Below are positions 43,356-54,519 of a stretch of DNA of 64,000 bases, one piece after another. A program made the position numbers and the translations under genes. The DNA is from Loripinus fragilis (taxonomy: Eukaryota > Mollusca > Bivalvia > Lucinida > Lucinidae), in assembly GCA_964019695.1 (NCBI GenBank), contig CAXHUL010000519.1, forward strand, positions 176,723 through 240,722. The letters run 5' to 3'. A model generated the notes under the pieces. That model saw only the letters and a program-made list of their open reading frames with translations, ran no database searches and had not been told where the DNA came from. The first letter of the stretch is position 1; every line of letters begins with the position of its first letter.

Positions 43356-45720
43356 GATCAAATCCCAGATAATGTGGGACAAAATGTCGTCTGCTGATTC
43401 CAATTGAAACAGTTCAAACCCAGATCAGGCCATACCAAATAACGTCTTTTGATTACATCGAAAAACAGTCCCCGAAGAAACGTTGTCTGCTGATTAAATT
43501 TGTAAATATTTTGGACCCAGATCAGGCCCGGCAAAATGTCATCCGCTGATTGCATTTGCAAACAGTTTGAACCCAAATCAGGTAAGATGAAATGCAAAAA
43601 TGTCATCTACTACTCATTGTAGTTGCAAACAGTTTGAGCTCTGATCAGGCCCTACAAAATGGTGTTTGCATGCACAGATCTAGACTGGCCCACCCCCCCC
43701 CCCCCCCCGTCTAACTGAAAATTTTATCATGTTACAAAAAACTGCAACTTATTACATTTTTTATTCTTATAGTGTCTACCACTCTGATAGGGCTATCAGT
43801 TAGACTGGTAGTCTTTGTCGAACCCATTAAGTGATGTCTTGTTACCCATTTAGCCAGGTATCATTTGCAGAAACTCTCAAATTCTTATTAGATCCTTATC
43901 CACTCTGGTCAAATTCGTTTTGGCTAATCTCTTGAGAATTACTGGGGTAAATTTAGATCAAGTAAACATCATAAAATATTAATTCCAACACAATATTCAA
44001 ATTGGTCAGCATTCACCCTTTGCATGTTAGTGCAATCTTCTGATAACATTTGCAGCCTGTCTAGACCCAATGATAATTGCACTACATCCTGCCTGGTCTG
44101 AATTAAAATTGTATGATACTAAAGCTGCTCCTGAAAGTATTTAAAAAAAGTTGATTTGGAAAAAAAATCGGCAGAGGTCCAATAGCAAAAAAACATGCAT
44201 GCAAAAAGTTTAGGTACTGACATTTCTTTTCTTTCACAAAAACTATGTAGTGAGAGTAGAACTGCTTTTCATGTATGTTTGTTTTGATGCTTTATGTCTA
44301 AGTCAACATTTTTTCAGTCATAACTTTGAAAAAGAAAATGTAAAAAATGAAAAAAATCAGCAGACGACATAAAGAATGCTGCAGCTCAGAAGGGAGATCA
44401 TATCAGAGAAAAGTTTGGTTCAGTAGGAGTAATTTACCTTGAACTCAGGGCCTGAAAGCAGGGACGAAATGCAAAATGCCATCTGCTCATTACAGTTGAA
44501 AACAGTTTGGACTCTGATCAGGCCCTACAAAATGTTGTCTGCATGCGCGGATCCAGAAAGTTTTGTCAGAGTGGGTCTAACTCTGTCAATGTTATTTGTT
44601 TTCCCTTTTTTGATGGAGAGATTATCTAAATACCATTAAAAGCAGGCCAATATCGGCCGGTTAGGGAAGTGCTATTTAAATGTCGCTTCGATTGTGGGCC
44701 GATTGTGGCCCAACATAATACATTGCATGCTCGCTTGAAGGATTTGTTATTCTTCAGGGGATCTGGGCCAGTATTGCTAAGAAACCCTATATCTTTGTCA
44801 TTTTCCAGAGGGGTCAGGACCCCCTCCTGCTCTGGATCCGCACATGGTCTGCTGATTACATTTGCAAACAGTTTGGACCCAGATCAGGCCTGACAAATGT
44901 CGTCTGATCAGGCCTGACAAAAAGCAAAACGCCATCTGCTGATTACATTTGCAAACAGTTTTGACACAGTCCAGACCCTATAAAATATCACCTGCTGATT
45001 ATATTTGCAAACAGTTTCTTCCCAGATCAGGCCCAACTAAATGTCCTCTGCTGATTATATTTGCCAACAGATTGAACCCAGATCAGGCCCAACAAAATGT
45101 CCTCTGCTTTGCAAACAGTTTGAACCCAAATCAGGTAAGACGAAATGCAAAATGTTCTCTGCTCATTACAGTTTGGACTCTGATCAGGCCGTACAAAATA
45201 ATGTCTGCTGATTACATTTGCCAACAGTTTGGACACAGATCAGGTCCGACAAATGTCGTCTGCTGATCAGGCCTTATAAAATGCAAAATGTCATTTGCTG
45301 ATTACATTTGCGAACAGTTTTGACACAGTCAAGGCCCACAAAATATCACCTGGGAATAATTACACTTGATATATTTTTAAGGTCTTTTCAACACTTCATT
45401 GAAAAATAGACACCTACCTGTATCTACCCACCCTACAAATATCACTGCTGATTATATTTGCAAACAGTTTGGACCCAGATCAGGCCCAACAAAATGTCTT
45501 CTGCTGATTATATTTGCAAACAGTTTGGATCCAGATCAGGCCCAACAAAAAGTCCTCTGCTGATTATATTTGCAAACAGTTTGGACCCAGATCAGGCCCA
45601 ACAAAATGTCCTCTGCTGATTATATTTGCAAACAGTTTGGACCCAAATCAGGCCCGACATTATGTCCTCTGCTGATTATATTTGCAAACAGTTTGGACCC
45701 AGATCTGTAAAATATCTGAC
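43356..45720 (+). repeat. Dense ATCAGGCC array, ends as a 57-bp tandem repeat
   Basis: 'tctgctgattacatttgcaaacagtttggacccagatcaggcccaacaaaatgtc' recurs throughout. From about 45440 to 45710 it becomes a regular ~57-bp tandem of five units. A MITE at 44541-44847 interrupts it. Translated frames (DPDQA-type) are repeat readings, not genes. Confidence 0.85.
44541..44847. mobile_element. MITE with GCATGCGCGGATCCAG ends
   Basis: The left end 'gcatgcgcggatccag' pairs with the right end 'ctctggatccgcacatg'. A relative lies at 58905-59068 and remnants are at about 39060-39080. No coding. Confidence 0.65.
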
Positions 45721-46508
45721 CTAAACTGGACCCAAGCTGTTTGACACTTTTGATTTTCCTGAAGAATTATTCAAAAAAGGTGATTTTGAAAAAAATATGA
45801 GCAAGATGACAAAAATTTTCCTGACGGTTGTGATGGGCGAATGCCAAGTACTGAACAGTAGACTGCGTGCGTGGTGGGGAAAGGGGGTGAACGGGGTTAC
45901 TTGGACAAACAAGTAACTTATATGTACAAAGGAAAGGAGGTCTAAGCATTCTCATTTTGTCCAACCATTTAGTAAGTTCAGGGTGGTTCTCTTGTTTGTC
46001 AATTTTTTTATAACTTCAGCATATATATTCATGTTAAAAACATAAGACAGAAATGTCTGCTTTGACATATATTTGACATAAGTATGCGACAAAAAGTAAG
46101 AACTTTGCAAAGCTCAAAAGTATAATGATATTAGATTTTTAAAGTACAAACTTCATACAATGTTTTAAGACAAAAATAAGCCGTAAATGCCTTGATGAAA
46201 TCTGGCACCAGTTTGTAAGGTTTTATTTTAAACATAATTCAGAAATGTTGAAATGATTATTTACTCTACTAAATGGCAACCTTTGAATTTTGTCTTCTGC
46301 TGATGATTTTTGCAAACATATTGGATAGAGAACAGGTCACAGACAGAACGATGAGCCTGATCTGAACATTGATGTTGGTCCCAAAAGAAAATTTAGAAAA
46401 AATGTAAGGTAGAAAAATAATCTGTTAAGCCTGATCTGGGGGCCAAGGCCAAACCCTTTGCAAAAATTAGCAACAGACGACAAAAGTCGATACTACAAAA
46501 AATTTGCA

Positions 46509-46750
46509 AAGGTTGAATATGGAGGTCCTGGAAGGTTTTCGTAGGGATACAGGGATATTGGTCAAAAACTTAGTGATACAGAATATTTTTGTAAATATTG
46601 AAATGGATACCCGATACTTGGATCAATTTTAGGGTTATGGAGATTAAATGCTTTCTGAATGTAGGGGATATTTGCCATATTTATTTTAGGGATATGAGAT
46701 ACTTTTCAAAATAATTAAAGGGATATGGGATACTGGGACCCCCTTCCACG
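46509..46750. repeat. 'gggatatgggatact' minisatellite-bearing repeat
   Basis: Between 'ggaggtcctggaaggttttcg' and 'gggacccccttccacggcctc' (weakly inverted ends), 'tagggatacagggatattgg' and 'gggatatgagatac' type motifs recur. Region 45720-46508 shows nothing recognisable. Confidence 0.5.
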
Positions 46751-46834
46751 GCCTCAATATCGAACAATTATTATAGTCATGCTATTTGGTTGGATAACAT
46801 ATTCTGGAACTTTTGAATAAAGCAAATACTTCAT

Positions 46835-47960
46835 CAAAAAATTTGTATCCAGTTCAGGTCCACAGTCTGCCAGGCCTGATCTGGGTCGAAACTGTTTGTA
46901 AAGGTTATCATCATTCAGGCAAATATTATATATACAACAAAATACTACAGTTCAACCTCAAATTCTTGTAACCCCATGATTGTCAAACAGTTTGAATCAA
47001 GATCAGGCCAGAATTATGCCAGGCCATACCTGGGTCTTACTTGGTTGTAATATACAACAGTTTAGCCCCAAACTGACATATAAAACAATTTAACTTCAAA
47101 TTGTCCCAACCCAATGAGTTTCATACAGTTTGGATCCAGATCAAGCTCACATTCGGTCAGACCTGATCTCGGTCTAAACTGTTTGTAAAGGTTATCAGCA
47201 GATGACTCTGTAAAATAGGAAAATCTCATATATGCAACAAAATACTCCGTTTAATCTCAAATCATCATAACCCCATGAGTGTCAAACAATTTGGATTACG
47301 ATCAAGCCCACATTCGGGCCGCGTAGCGCAGTAGGTAACGTGTCTGGCAACAGATTCGAGTCTGACTGCAGATCCAGGGGTCGCGAGTTCGATCCCAGCC
47401 TGGTCCCATACTTTCGTGGAGATTGATCAAGAAATAATTTCTTCAGTCATTCTCCTCCCTTCCGCTGAATCATTCAAGAAGGGTTGTTGTCAGTTACAAG
47501 CGAAAGTATATGCACCAAGTACTTGTTAACTGCTTGTTCAAGCTTGCCCAGGAGAAAGTGTGGCTAGGTGAACTGACTGTCCCGCCATGACCATAGCTGT
47601 TGAATTGACTTGGGACGTAAAGCAACAAAACAAACAAACAAACAAGACATTCTGTCAGGCCTGATCTAGGTCTAAGCTGTTTTGTAAAGGTTATCTGTAG
47701 ATGACACTGTCAGGCAAATATATACTTGATAAAATACTACAGTTCAACCTCAAATTTTCATAACTCCATAAGTGCAAAACAGTTTGGATCCAGATCAAGC
47801 TATGTTCTGCTGGGCCTGATCTGGGTCTAAACTGTTTGTTAAAGTTATCTGAAGATAACACTGTCAGACAAAGATTATATATACAACTAACAAAACCTGA
47901 AATTATCATAACCCCATGTGTGTCAAACAGTTTGAACTCAGATCAGGCCCAATCTGGGTC
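46835..47960 (+). repeat. Tandem ~200-bp ATCAGGCC units, interrupted by a SINE
   Basis: About five units repeat 'gtcaaacagtttggatccagatcaggcccacattcggtcaggcctgatctgggtctaaactgtttgtaaaggttatcagcagatgacactgtcaggcaaatattatatatacaacaaaatactacagttcaacctcaaattatcataaccccatga'. They are in reverse orientation to 23685-25130. The SINE at 47316-47646 splits one unit. Confidence 0.8.
47316..47646 (+). mobile_element. tRNA-derived SINE, family B, full length with short TSD
   Basis: The head is 'gggccgcgtagcgcagtaggtaacgtg' with A box TAGCGCAGTAGG and B box GAGTTCGATCC. A ~200-bp body follows ('cattctcctcccttccgctgaatcattcaag', 'gcaccaagtacttgttaact', 'gtgaactgactgtcccgccatgaccatagctgttga') and an (AAAC)n tail. 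ACATTC at 47310-47315 and 47647-47652 is the apparent duplication. Confidence 0.82.
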
Positions 47961-48513
47961 ATATGGTTCTGCTTCAATAAACAAGATAGCTGCGATAGCT
48001 CTAAATAAGAAATATCTTCCTTATAACAAGATCTCCTGAGCCAATGGTCTAAATTCAAAATAATTTCACAGAAATGTCCCTCGTAAATGGACTTAATGGT
48101 TCTATTTAGCTACACAAGATGGCACAGAGCTCAAAATTAGAAATATCTGCAAATGACATCTTGTCCTGAACCACTGATCCAAATTGGAAATAATTACACT
48201 ATATATTTTTAAGATCTTTTCAATACTTCAGTGAAAAAATAGACACTTACCTGTACCTACCAACCTGGAAGGTGACAGCAAACAAAAAATTGTTTTAAGG
48301 GAGGCCTGAAGAAAATTGCCACAATAGCATAAATATTTATCTCCTGAATTGCTTGCTTGCCCTGAAAGTTAAAAGTAATTTCACAGAATTTATATTTTAG
48401 ACCGACTACCAAAATTTTCCAAACTAGCATAACCAAACTCACACTTTATCACTTTAATCATTGGGTATCTGAAATGCTTATTTGAATGTAGGTCTTATTG
48501 TTGGGATACTTTT

Positions 48514-50110
48514 AGCTCACATGAGCCGTTGGTGATATATTGTTAGTTTTAGATGCCTGCCGCTCATTGTGCGATGTGTGTCACCCATCGTGCTATGTGC
48601 GTCGTCCATCGTGTGTCATCAACAATTGCTGCAAAGGACATCTCCTCTTAAATAACTGGCTGGATTTTTACTTAACTTGGCAGGAATGCTCCTTATATAG
48701 CCCTCTAATGATTCTGGTCCGTTGCATATCTAGGTCAAGCAGGCTAAAATTGATTTTCGAGATAACATCTTTAAAAATCTTCTTGACAGAAACCACAAGT
48801 TATACAGCCTTGATATTTGGTATGTAAAATAGTCTAGTGAACCTCTGCCAGGCTTGTCTAAATTAATACTACTGATGCCAAAACTTGGGTCCGGCGCCCA
48901 AGGGGTCATTTATTTTACATAGGGTTATATTGGCCCTGATATTTAGCTTGTAGTATTCCCTATTTGACCTCTATCTAGTTTCTTTAAATTATGCCACTGG
49001 AGTTAAAAATGGCCCTGTCTCGGGGGTCGCATCTTTACATAGGCTTACATTAGGAAACCATGAAAAAATCATCTTGTCTTAAACCACAAGGCATAGAGCA
49101 TCATGCAGGACCCAACTGTTTCATCTATAGATAAGTCATTCATGTTATTTCTGTCTTGTGTTTGTTATGCTTTCGTGCGCATCTGTTTATTGGTCACCTG
49201 CTGGGAAAGGGCTGACCTCTTGGCTCTAGTTTGTGATGTCTAATTGTGAGTTTGTTATTTTCTCATTGGTGTCCTGGGTCAGGTGTGGTACTTGATTGTA
49301 TCGGTTTCTGATCGTTGGTCCTCTTTCTTACTTAAAAAGCCTTATAGTCTTTAGACCCAAATGTTCTTGTCTGAAACCACAAGCCCTAGAGCCTTAATAT
49401 CTGGTATGTAGCTTGTTCAAATTATGCCAATGGGACCAAAAATGGGCCCACAGGGTTGTCACATGCTTTATATAAGCTTATGGGAACACATGAAAAAATC
49501 TTCTTGTCTGAAGCCACAAGACCTAGAACCTTGATATTTTGTGTGTAGCATCAACTAGTGAACCTCTACCAGGTTTGTTCAAATTATGCCCCTGGGACCA
49601 AAATTGGCCCGCTCCAGGGGTCACATGTTCGACATTTGCTTATATAAGGAAAATACAAGACTGAAACCACAAGGCCCAGAGTGTTGATATTTACTATGTA
49701 GCATCATCTAATTGACCTCTACCAAGTTTGTTCAAATAATACCCATGGGGCTAAGAATGGACCTGCCCTGGGGTTACATGATTAACATAGGCCTATATAG
49801 GGGAAACATTCAAAAATCTTCTTGTCTGAAACCACAAGTCAAAGAGCCTTGATACTTGGTATGTAGCATCACCTAGTAGACCTCTACCAAGTTTGCTCTA
49901 ATTATGCCCATGGGGCCAAAACTGGGCCCACACCAGACGACACATGTTTAACATAGGCTTATAAAGGGGAAAACAAGAAAACATCCTCTTGTCCGAAACC
50001 ACAAGGCCTAGAGCGTTGATATTTGGTATGTAGCATCATCTAGTAGACCTATACCGAGTGTTTTAAATTGTGCCCCTGGGGCCAAAAATGGGCCCCCAGG
50101 GTCACATGTT
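48514..50110 (-). repeat. Pearl-like array of ~165-bp units, minus orientation
   Basis: Starts with 'tagctcacatgagccgttgg' (half of the family hairpin) and then at least seven units of 'aaccacaaggcctagagccttgatatttggtatgtagcatcatctagtagacctctaccaagtttgttcaaattatgcccctggggccaaaaatgggccc'. This is the reverse complement of the units at 11623-12760. A copy of the 'gggaaagggctgacc' repeat interrupts it at about 49131-49340. Confidence 0.75.
49131..49345 (+). repeat. 'gggaaagggctgacc' dispersed repeat, partial copy
   Basis: 'ctgctgggaaagggctgacctcttggctctagtttgtgatgtctaattgtgag' and 'gtgtcctgggtcaggtgtggtacttgattgtatcggtttctgatc', as at 50110-50455 and 51740-52085. Confidence 0.7.
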
Positions 50111-50455
50111 TTACAAACCAAGCATCTATGCGTCTTAATCCACATCTTAACTAAGGGTAATATTGGCCCAGTGAAACCTGTTTAAGCCCTCCAGTAAAAT
50201 ATTTTACTGACTATTCCTAGGCAGTACTTCTTTTGTTAATCATTTGTGTCATTTATTGTCTTGTGTTTGTCATGTTTTCGTGTCTGTTCATTGCTGCCTT
50301 GTGATCACCTGCTGGGAAAGGGCTGACCTCTTGGCTCTTGTTTGTGATGTTTAATTGTGATTTTGTCACATGCCCATGTGGTATCCTTGGTCAGTTTTGA
50401 TGCTTAATTGTATCAATTCCTGATCTTTGCTGTATTTCCTACTTATATTGGAATG
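50110..50455 (+). repeat. 'gggaaagggctgacc' dispersed repeat, longest copy
   Basis: Begins 'acaaaccaagcatctatgcgtcttaatccacatcttaactaagggtaatattggccca', continues 'agccctccagtaaaatattttactgac' (containing the dyad gtaaaatattttac) and ends 'tgtatcaattcctgatctttgctg'. It separates the two opposed pearl-like arrays. Confidence 0.72.
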
Positions 50456-50559
50456 CATGAAAATTCTTCTTATTTAATATCAAAGTGTTGTCAGATCCAT
50501 CATCAAAGCTGTTTGGTAGTCTGGATGATGTTTTCCCATTACCTTATGAGCAGATATTC

Positions 50560-51296
50560 TCAGGTGAGGAACCCAGGGCCATTGGGCACTCTTGTCCAAA
50601 AGGTGGGTTCCAGGGGCATTATTTGAACAGACTTGGTAGAGAGCAACTAGATGATGCTACATTCCAAGTATCAATGCTCTAGGCCTTTTGGATTCAGACA
50701 AGAAGATTTTTCATGTTCCCCATATATAAGCATTTGCAAAGCATGTGACCATGGGGCTGGTCCATCTTTGGCCCAAGGGGTATAATTTAAACAAACTTGG
50801 TAAAGGTCCATTAGATGATGCTACATACCAAGCATCAAGGCTCTAGGCCTTGGGACTTAAGAAAAGAAGATTTTTCATGTTTTCCATTAGAAATCTATGT
50901 AAAACACGTGGCCCACAGGGCTGGCCCATTCTTGGCCCCAGGGGTATTGTTTGAACAAAATTGGTAGAGGTTTACTAGATAGGGCTACATACCGAATATC
51001 AAGTCTAGAGGCCTTGTGGTTTCTCACAAGAAGATTTTATCTCAAAAATCTATTTTAGCCTTTGTGACCTAGATATAAAACGGACCAGAACTAGTTGAAC
51101 ATTAATTAAAGAGAGTCATCTGAAAATCATTCCTGCCGAGTTTGATAAAAATCCAGCCAGTAGTTTAGAAGATGTTGCTGACCATGTTGACAGACATCCA
51201 ATGAATGGATGGACTGACGGATGGACGTATGGCAGACGACAGATATCATACCATCACAATATCTCACCGTGAGCCTATGGCTCAGGTGAGCTAAAA
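50560..51296 (+). repeat. Pearl-like array of ~165-bp units, plus orientation, with terminal hairpin
   Basis: Four units of 'ggggtataatttaaacaaacttggtaaaggtccattagatgatgctacataccaagcatcaaggctctaggcctt', then 'ggatggactgacggatggacg' microsatellite and the hairpin 'tctcaccgtgagcctatggctcaggtgagcta'. Its orientation is opposite to the array at 48514-50110. Confidence 0.75.
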
Positions 51297-51399
51297 GGGT
51301 TACAATATACCAAAATGTATTCCCTTGTCAACACACAACACATTTTGTTATGGGGCAACACAATGCTTAAGAGTAACAAAATGTTTGTCTATTCTACAG

Positions 51400-51505
51400 T
51401 GCCCTACAATACATTGGTGCTGTATCCATCGTGTCTGCTCATACCAGTTTGGTGGTCAACCCAATCACAGTTGGCAACTTTGCTTTCCTCTTTAATTGCA
51501 CGCCG
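51400..51505 (+). other. Possible isolated exon, protein unknown
   Basis: A pyrimidine-rich acceptor (ttgtctattctacag) and a GTGGGT donor bracket 106 nt. One frame is open and reads as a hydrophobic segment with LQYIGAVSIVSAHTSLVV and FAFLFNCTP. I cannot place it in a family. A second frame is also open, and no partner exon is visible nearby, so this may be chance. Confidence 0.2.
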
Positions 51506-51739
51506 GTGGGTCCGACTTCAGACTCTATGATGGTTCCGACTTAAAGACTTATCTATTGATGTTATGGTAGGAGCCTAATGCTTTGGCTGTTTTGACGGGC
51601 CCACAGGGGTTTACCTGTTGGATTTCTTTTACTCCGGTATTCAGTTTTATTTACTGTTGAGTCCTTATCTTTGCTTTATCTTCTTGTTATTTCTAGATGT
51701 ATATGTTCTAGGAGATGATGCATTGATAAGTTAGGGGTC

Positions 51740-52085
51740 TTTCATGCAAACCAAACATCTATTTGTCTTGATCCACATCTGAATTAAGGGTGAGGTTGGC
51801 GCCGTTAAACCGGTTTAAGCCCTCCAGTAAAATATTTTACTGACCGTTCCAAGGCTGTACTTCTTTTGTGGATATTTTATGTTTTTGTTCTGTCTCATGT
51901 TTGCTATGTCTTTGTGCGCGTCTGTTTATATGTGCTTTGTGGTCACCTGCTGGGAAAGGGCTGACCTCTTGGCTCTCGTTTGTGGTGTCTAACTGTGAGT
52001 TTGTCACTTTCCCTTTGGTATCCTGGGTCAGGTGTGGTACTTGATTGTATCGATTCCTGATCTTTACATCCTTACGTACTTTTAT
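51740..52085 (+). repeat. 'gggaaagggctgacc' dispersed repeat copy
   Basis: Parallels 50110-50455 almost throughout: 'caaaccaaacatctatttgtcttgatccacatctgaattaagggtgag', 'ccagtaaaatattttactgacc', 'gctgggaaagggctgacctcttggctc', 'attgtatcgattcctgatctttac'. Confidence 0.75.
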
Positions 52086-52129
52086 GAATATTGATATGTT
52101 ATGAATGTTGTTTCTCCTGTTTAATACTT

Positions 52130-52960
52130 ATGTGTTGTTGTTTTCTTTCTTTGTAGTGGGGAAGGAGACATAACTGGAACAGTGAAAACATGTCACGCAT
52201 ATTATGGACAGCTAAGAGATATCTAAGATCTCTTGTACCCTGAGGAGAATTCGGAAGATTGCCACTGCTACTCAGCATACTCTTGGAAGTGACAAAGATC
52301 TGTCTATGAATGCTTGCACACACATATTTGTGGATTGAAATAAAATCATTGTAAAAAGATGGCCTTGAAAATGACGCAAAAGAGATCTGTGAAACTTTAA
52401 GTGCGTACCTTGCAATTATGCTCATGTCAGAGAAACCACAGTGCCCACATATTGTTCTATTCATTCGTCAATTTGAAAACATTGGGAAAGTATTTTGGTA
52501 TCAGTAGAACTGCCTCAGTGACACACGATATCTGGGTGAAGAGAAACGTAACACCAATAGCCACTGGAACAGGCTATTTGCTGTGTTCCATCTATCCACA
52601 AATGAAATAAAACAGACAGTATGTGAATCTTTACTGTAGATGGACAGGTGGAATTAAAAGGGTTGTACTCAGTTCAACATCCTTCAGTATGTGTTTTTAC
52701 ATCAAATGTATCCATACATATAGTTATTGTCAGTCTGCAAAACTATCTTCAGGAGTCAGGAAGGGCAGGAAGAAACCACAATGTTAGATGCATTGCTTTG
52801 CCACAATGTTAAATGCAATGTAATGCTATATACAAGCATCCTCGATCAAAACATGCCAAAAGAGATGAAAAACTATTTTTGGGAGTAATTTGTAGATTTC
52901 TTGATATTTTAAGCCTTTCTCGTCAACAGCTGTGTCTGAAAAACACATACATGACTGTGA
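52130..52960 (-). repeat. Dispersed repeat, inverted partner of 1080-1885
   Basis: The reverse complement of this stretch matches 1080-1885 in order (see that entry). The minus-strand frame at 52099-52464 shares phrases VTSKSM, LRYLL and HYKE with the plus-strand frame at 1658-1873. No start, splice or domain evidence makes it a gene. Confidence 0.65.
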
Positions 52961-53507
52961 TTACTTTTGATCTCTTGACTGTCTCAGTTCGTGTTTTTAC
53001 ACTAACATTGGTAGATCTAGCTGTGAAAATGTTAACTCAGCAATTTAATCGCCTAAGACACTGTGTCGCAGATTCTGCCAACAACTAAGTATGTGTATTT
53101 TTAAATGAGGGTATAATTGATGAGACTATGAGAAGACAACCTTCAGCTATTTATGCTTGAAGAGAATGACTTATAAAAAAACATTACTAGAGACTGGCAC
53201 TATTTTTTTGTCTCTGGTAAAACTATTTGAAATTTTTAAGATGCGTTTTACCTCAACTGAGCTATTGTGATCCTATGATGTCCGTCATCCATCAGTCTGT
53301 CTGTCTGTTTGATGTCTGTCAACAACTTCCTTTACACAACATCTACTCCTAAACCACCTAGCGACTTTCGATCCCACACAGCTATTGAAAGCCATAACGG
53401 TTTAGGCGTTTACCTTATGTGATTGCCATAAATTGTTTGTGGAATAGTACACTAATGGTATACCATACTATTTTAATCAAGTGGTTTTGTAAATATTATT
53501 GTTCGAA

Positions 53508-53632
53508 GAGCGGGGTGCCTCAGTAGTAGAGCGCTGAACTTGAGATTGGAGGTGTTGTCTGTTTGAGATTCACAGGAGTCTCTTCAACCCAGGAAGACCC
53601 TTCCTGACATAACTGAAAAATCAAATCAAACA
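53508..53632 (+). mobile_element. SINE family A, decayed and internally deleted
   Basis: 'gagcggggtgcctcagtagtagagcgctgaacttgagat' (tRNA head) joins 'cttcaacccaggaagacccttcctgacataactgaaaaatcaaatcaaacaaaac' (3' end). The middle is missing. The remainder of 52965-54085 shows nothing recognisable. Confidence 0.7.
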
Positions 53633-54090
53633 AAACATTATTGTCATTGTCTTAACTTACCTAAACAGAAATCTGTTGATAATTTTAGATGACATTTTTG
53701 GAGTCCAGGTATATTGCAAATCGTACAAATATCCGTAAAATCCCCCTGAATGGGCTTGCATAAGTAGTATGTCATTGGGCACTGAAGCAGAAAGTTATGG
53801 GTTCGAGTACACTAGGGGATCTTTTGTGATAACTTTTTGTCTGCGTCAATGTCTGAATATATATGTAGCTTGAAAGATCAAGAATTTCACATTTTTCATG
53901 CTGTTGCATAAAAGTGAATCTGCCAGCTTGATGTATGGCACTTTGCAAAAAGACCATTGACACAGACAAAAACATTCACAAAAGATCCCCTAGTGTTTTA
54001 AATGAAGGCGTTTTCACTTATACGAGCTGACGAGTGGATTTTTCGAGCCCTGATTCATTTAAGAAATGAATTAAATTTTTGGAATGTTCA

Positions 54091-54186
54091 TGGAATCATG
54101 AATACTTTGGGTCCCTTGAAAAGTAAGTGAAGCCCGAAGTGCTTCACGTTATTTTTGCAAGAGACCCAAAGTATTCATGATTCCAT
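54091..54186. mobile_element. Solo palindrome related to the 21074-21816 element
   Basis: 'ggaatcatgaatactttgggtcccttgaaaag...gaagc' pairs with 'gcttcacgttatttttgcaagagacccaaagtattcatgattcc'. It is a near-complete palindrome of the other element's terminus. Confidence 0.75.
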
Positions 54187-54239
54187 AAACAGACCAAATT
54201 ATTTATAGTTTAGTAACAAAACAGTTTTGTATTTAATAT

Positions 54240-54500
54240 GTAAATGTATTAACGGTTTTGTCCGAGTGTAAAAATTTTTGTTTGAGAAAGATTATCAACT
54301 GTTTGTTAAGATGCTTGTACTTTAATTTCATTTTTATATTGTTTTGGTTTAAGATAGCCTAACCAATGTTTAAGAGGTAAAGAACTTCCTTTCACAAACA
54401 CTTGTTAGTAAAAGAAAAACTTTTTGTTAAGAGGAAGAGTGATTTTATTTTTAAAACAAACTCTTGTTTATAAAAGAGTGCTTGATTTAGGAAAGCCTGG
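54240..54500. repeat. Degenerate copies of the aacaagtnnttgttaa satellite
   Basis: 'tcaactgtttgttaagatgcttg', 'cacaaacacttgttag', 'actttttgttaagagg' and 'aaacaaactcttgttta' echo the palindrome array at 57700-58440. The relict satellite therefore flanks the left side of the inverted array. Confidence 0.5.
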
Positions 54501-54519
54501 TCTTTCTTGTCCCCAGGGA

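Noticed and set aside
44949..45266. 105-codon frame with repeated 'DPDQA'-type words
   Set aside because: It is a reading of the ATCAGGCC repeat array. The periodic peptide mirrors the 57-bp DNA repeat.
47316..47390. Plus-strand tRNA-like sequence
   Set aside because: It has A and B boxes but is followed by a repeated SINE body and an AAAC tail with flanking duplication. It is SINE family B.
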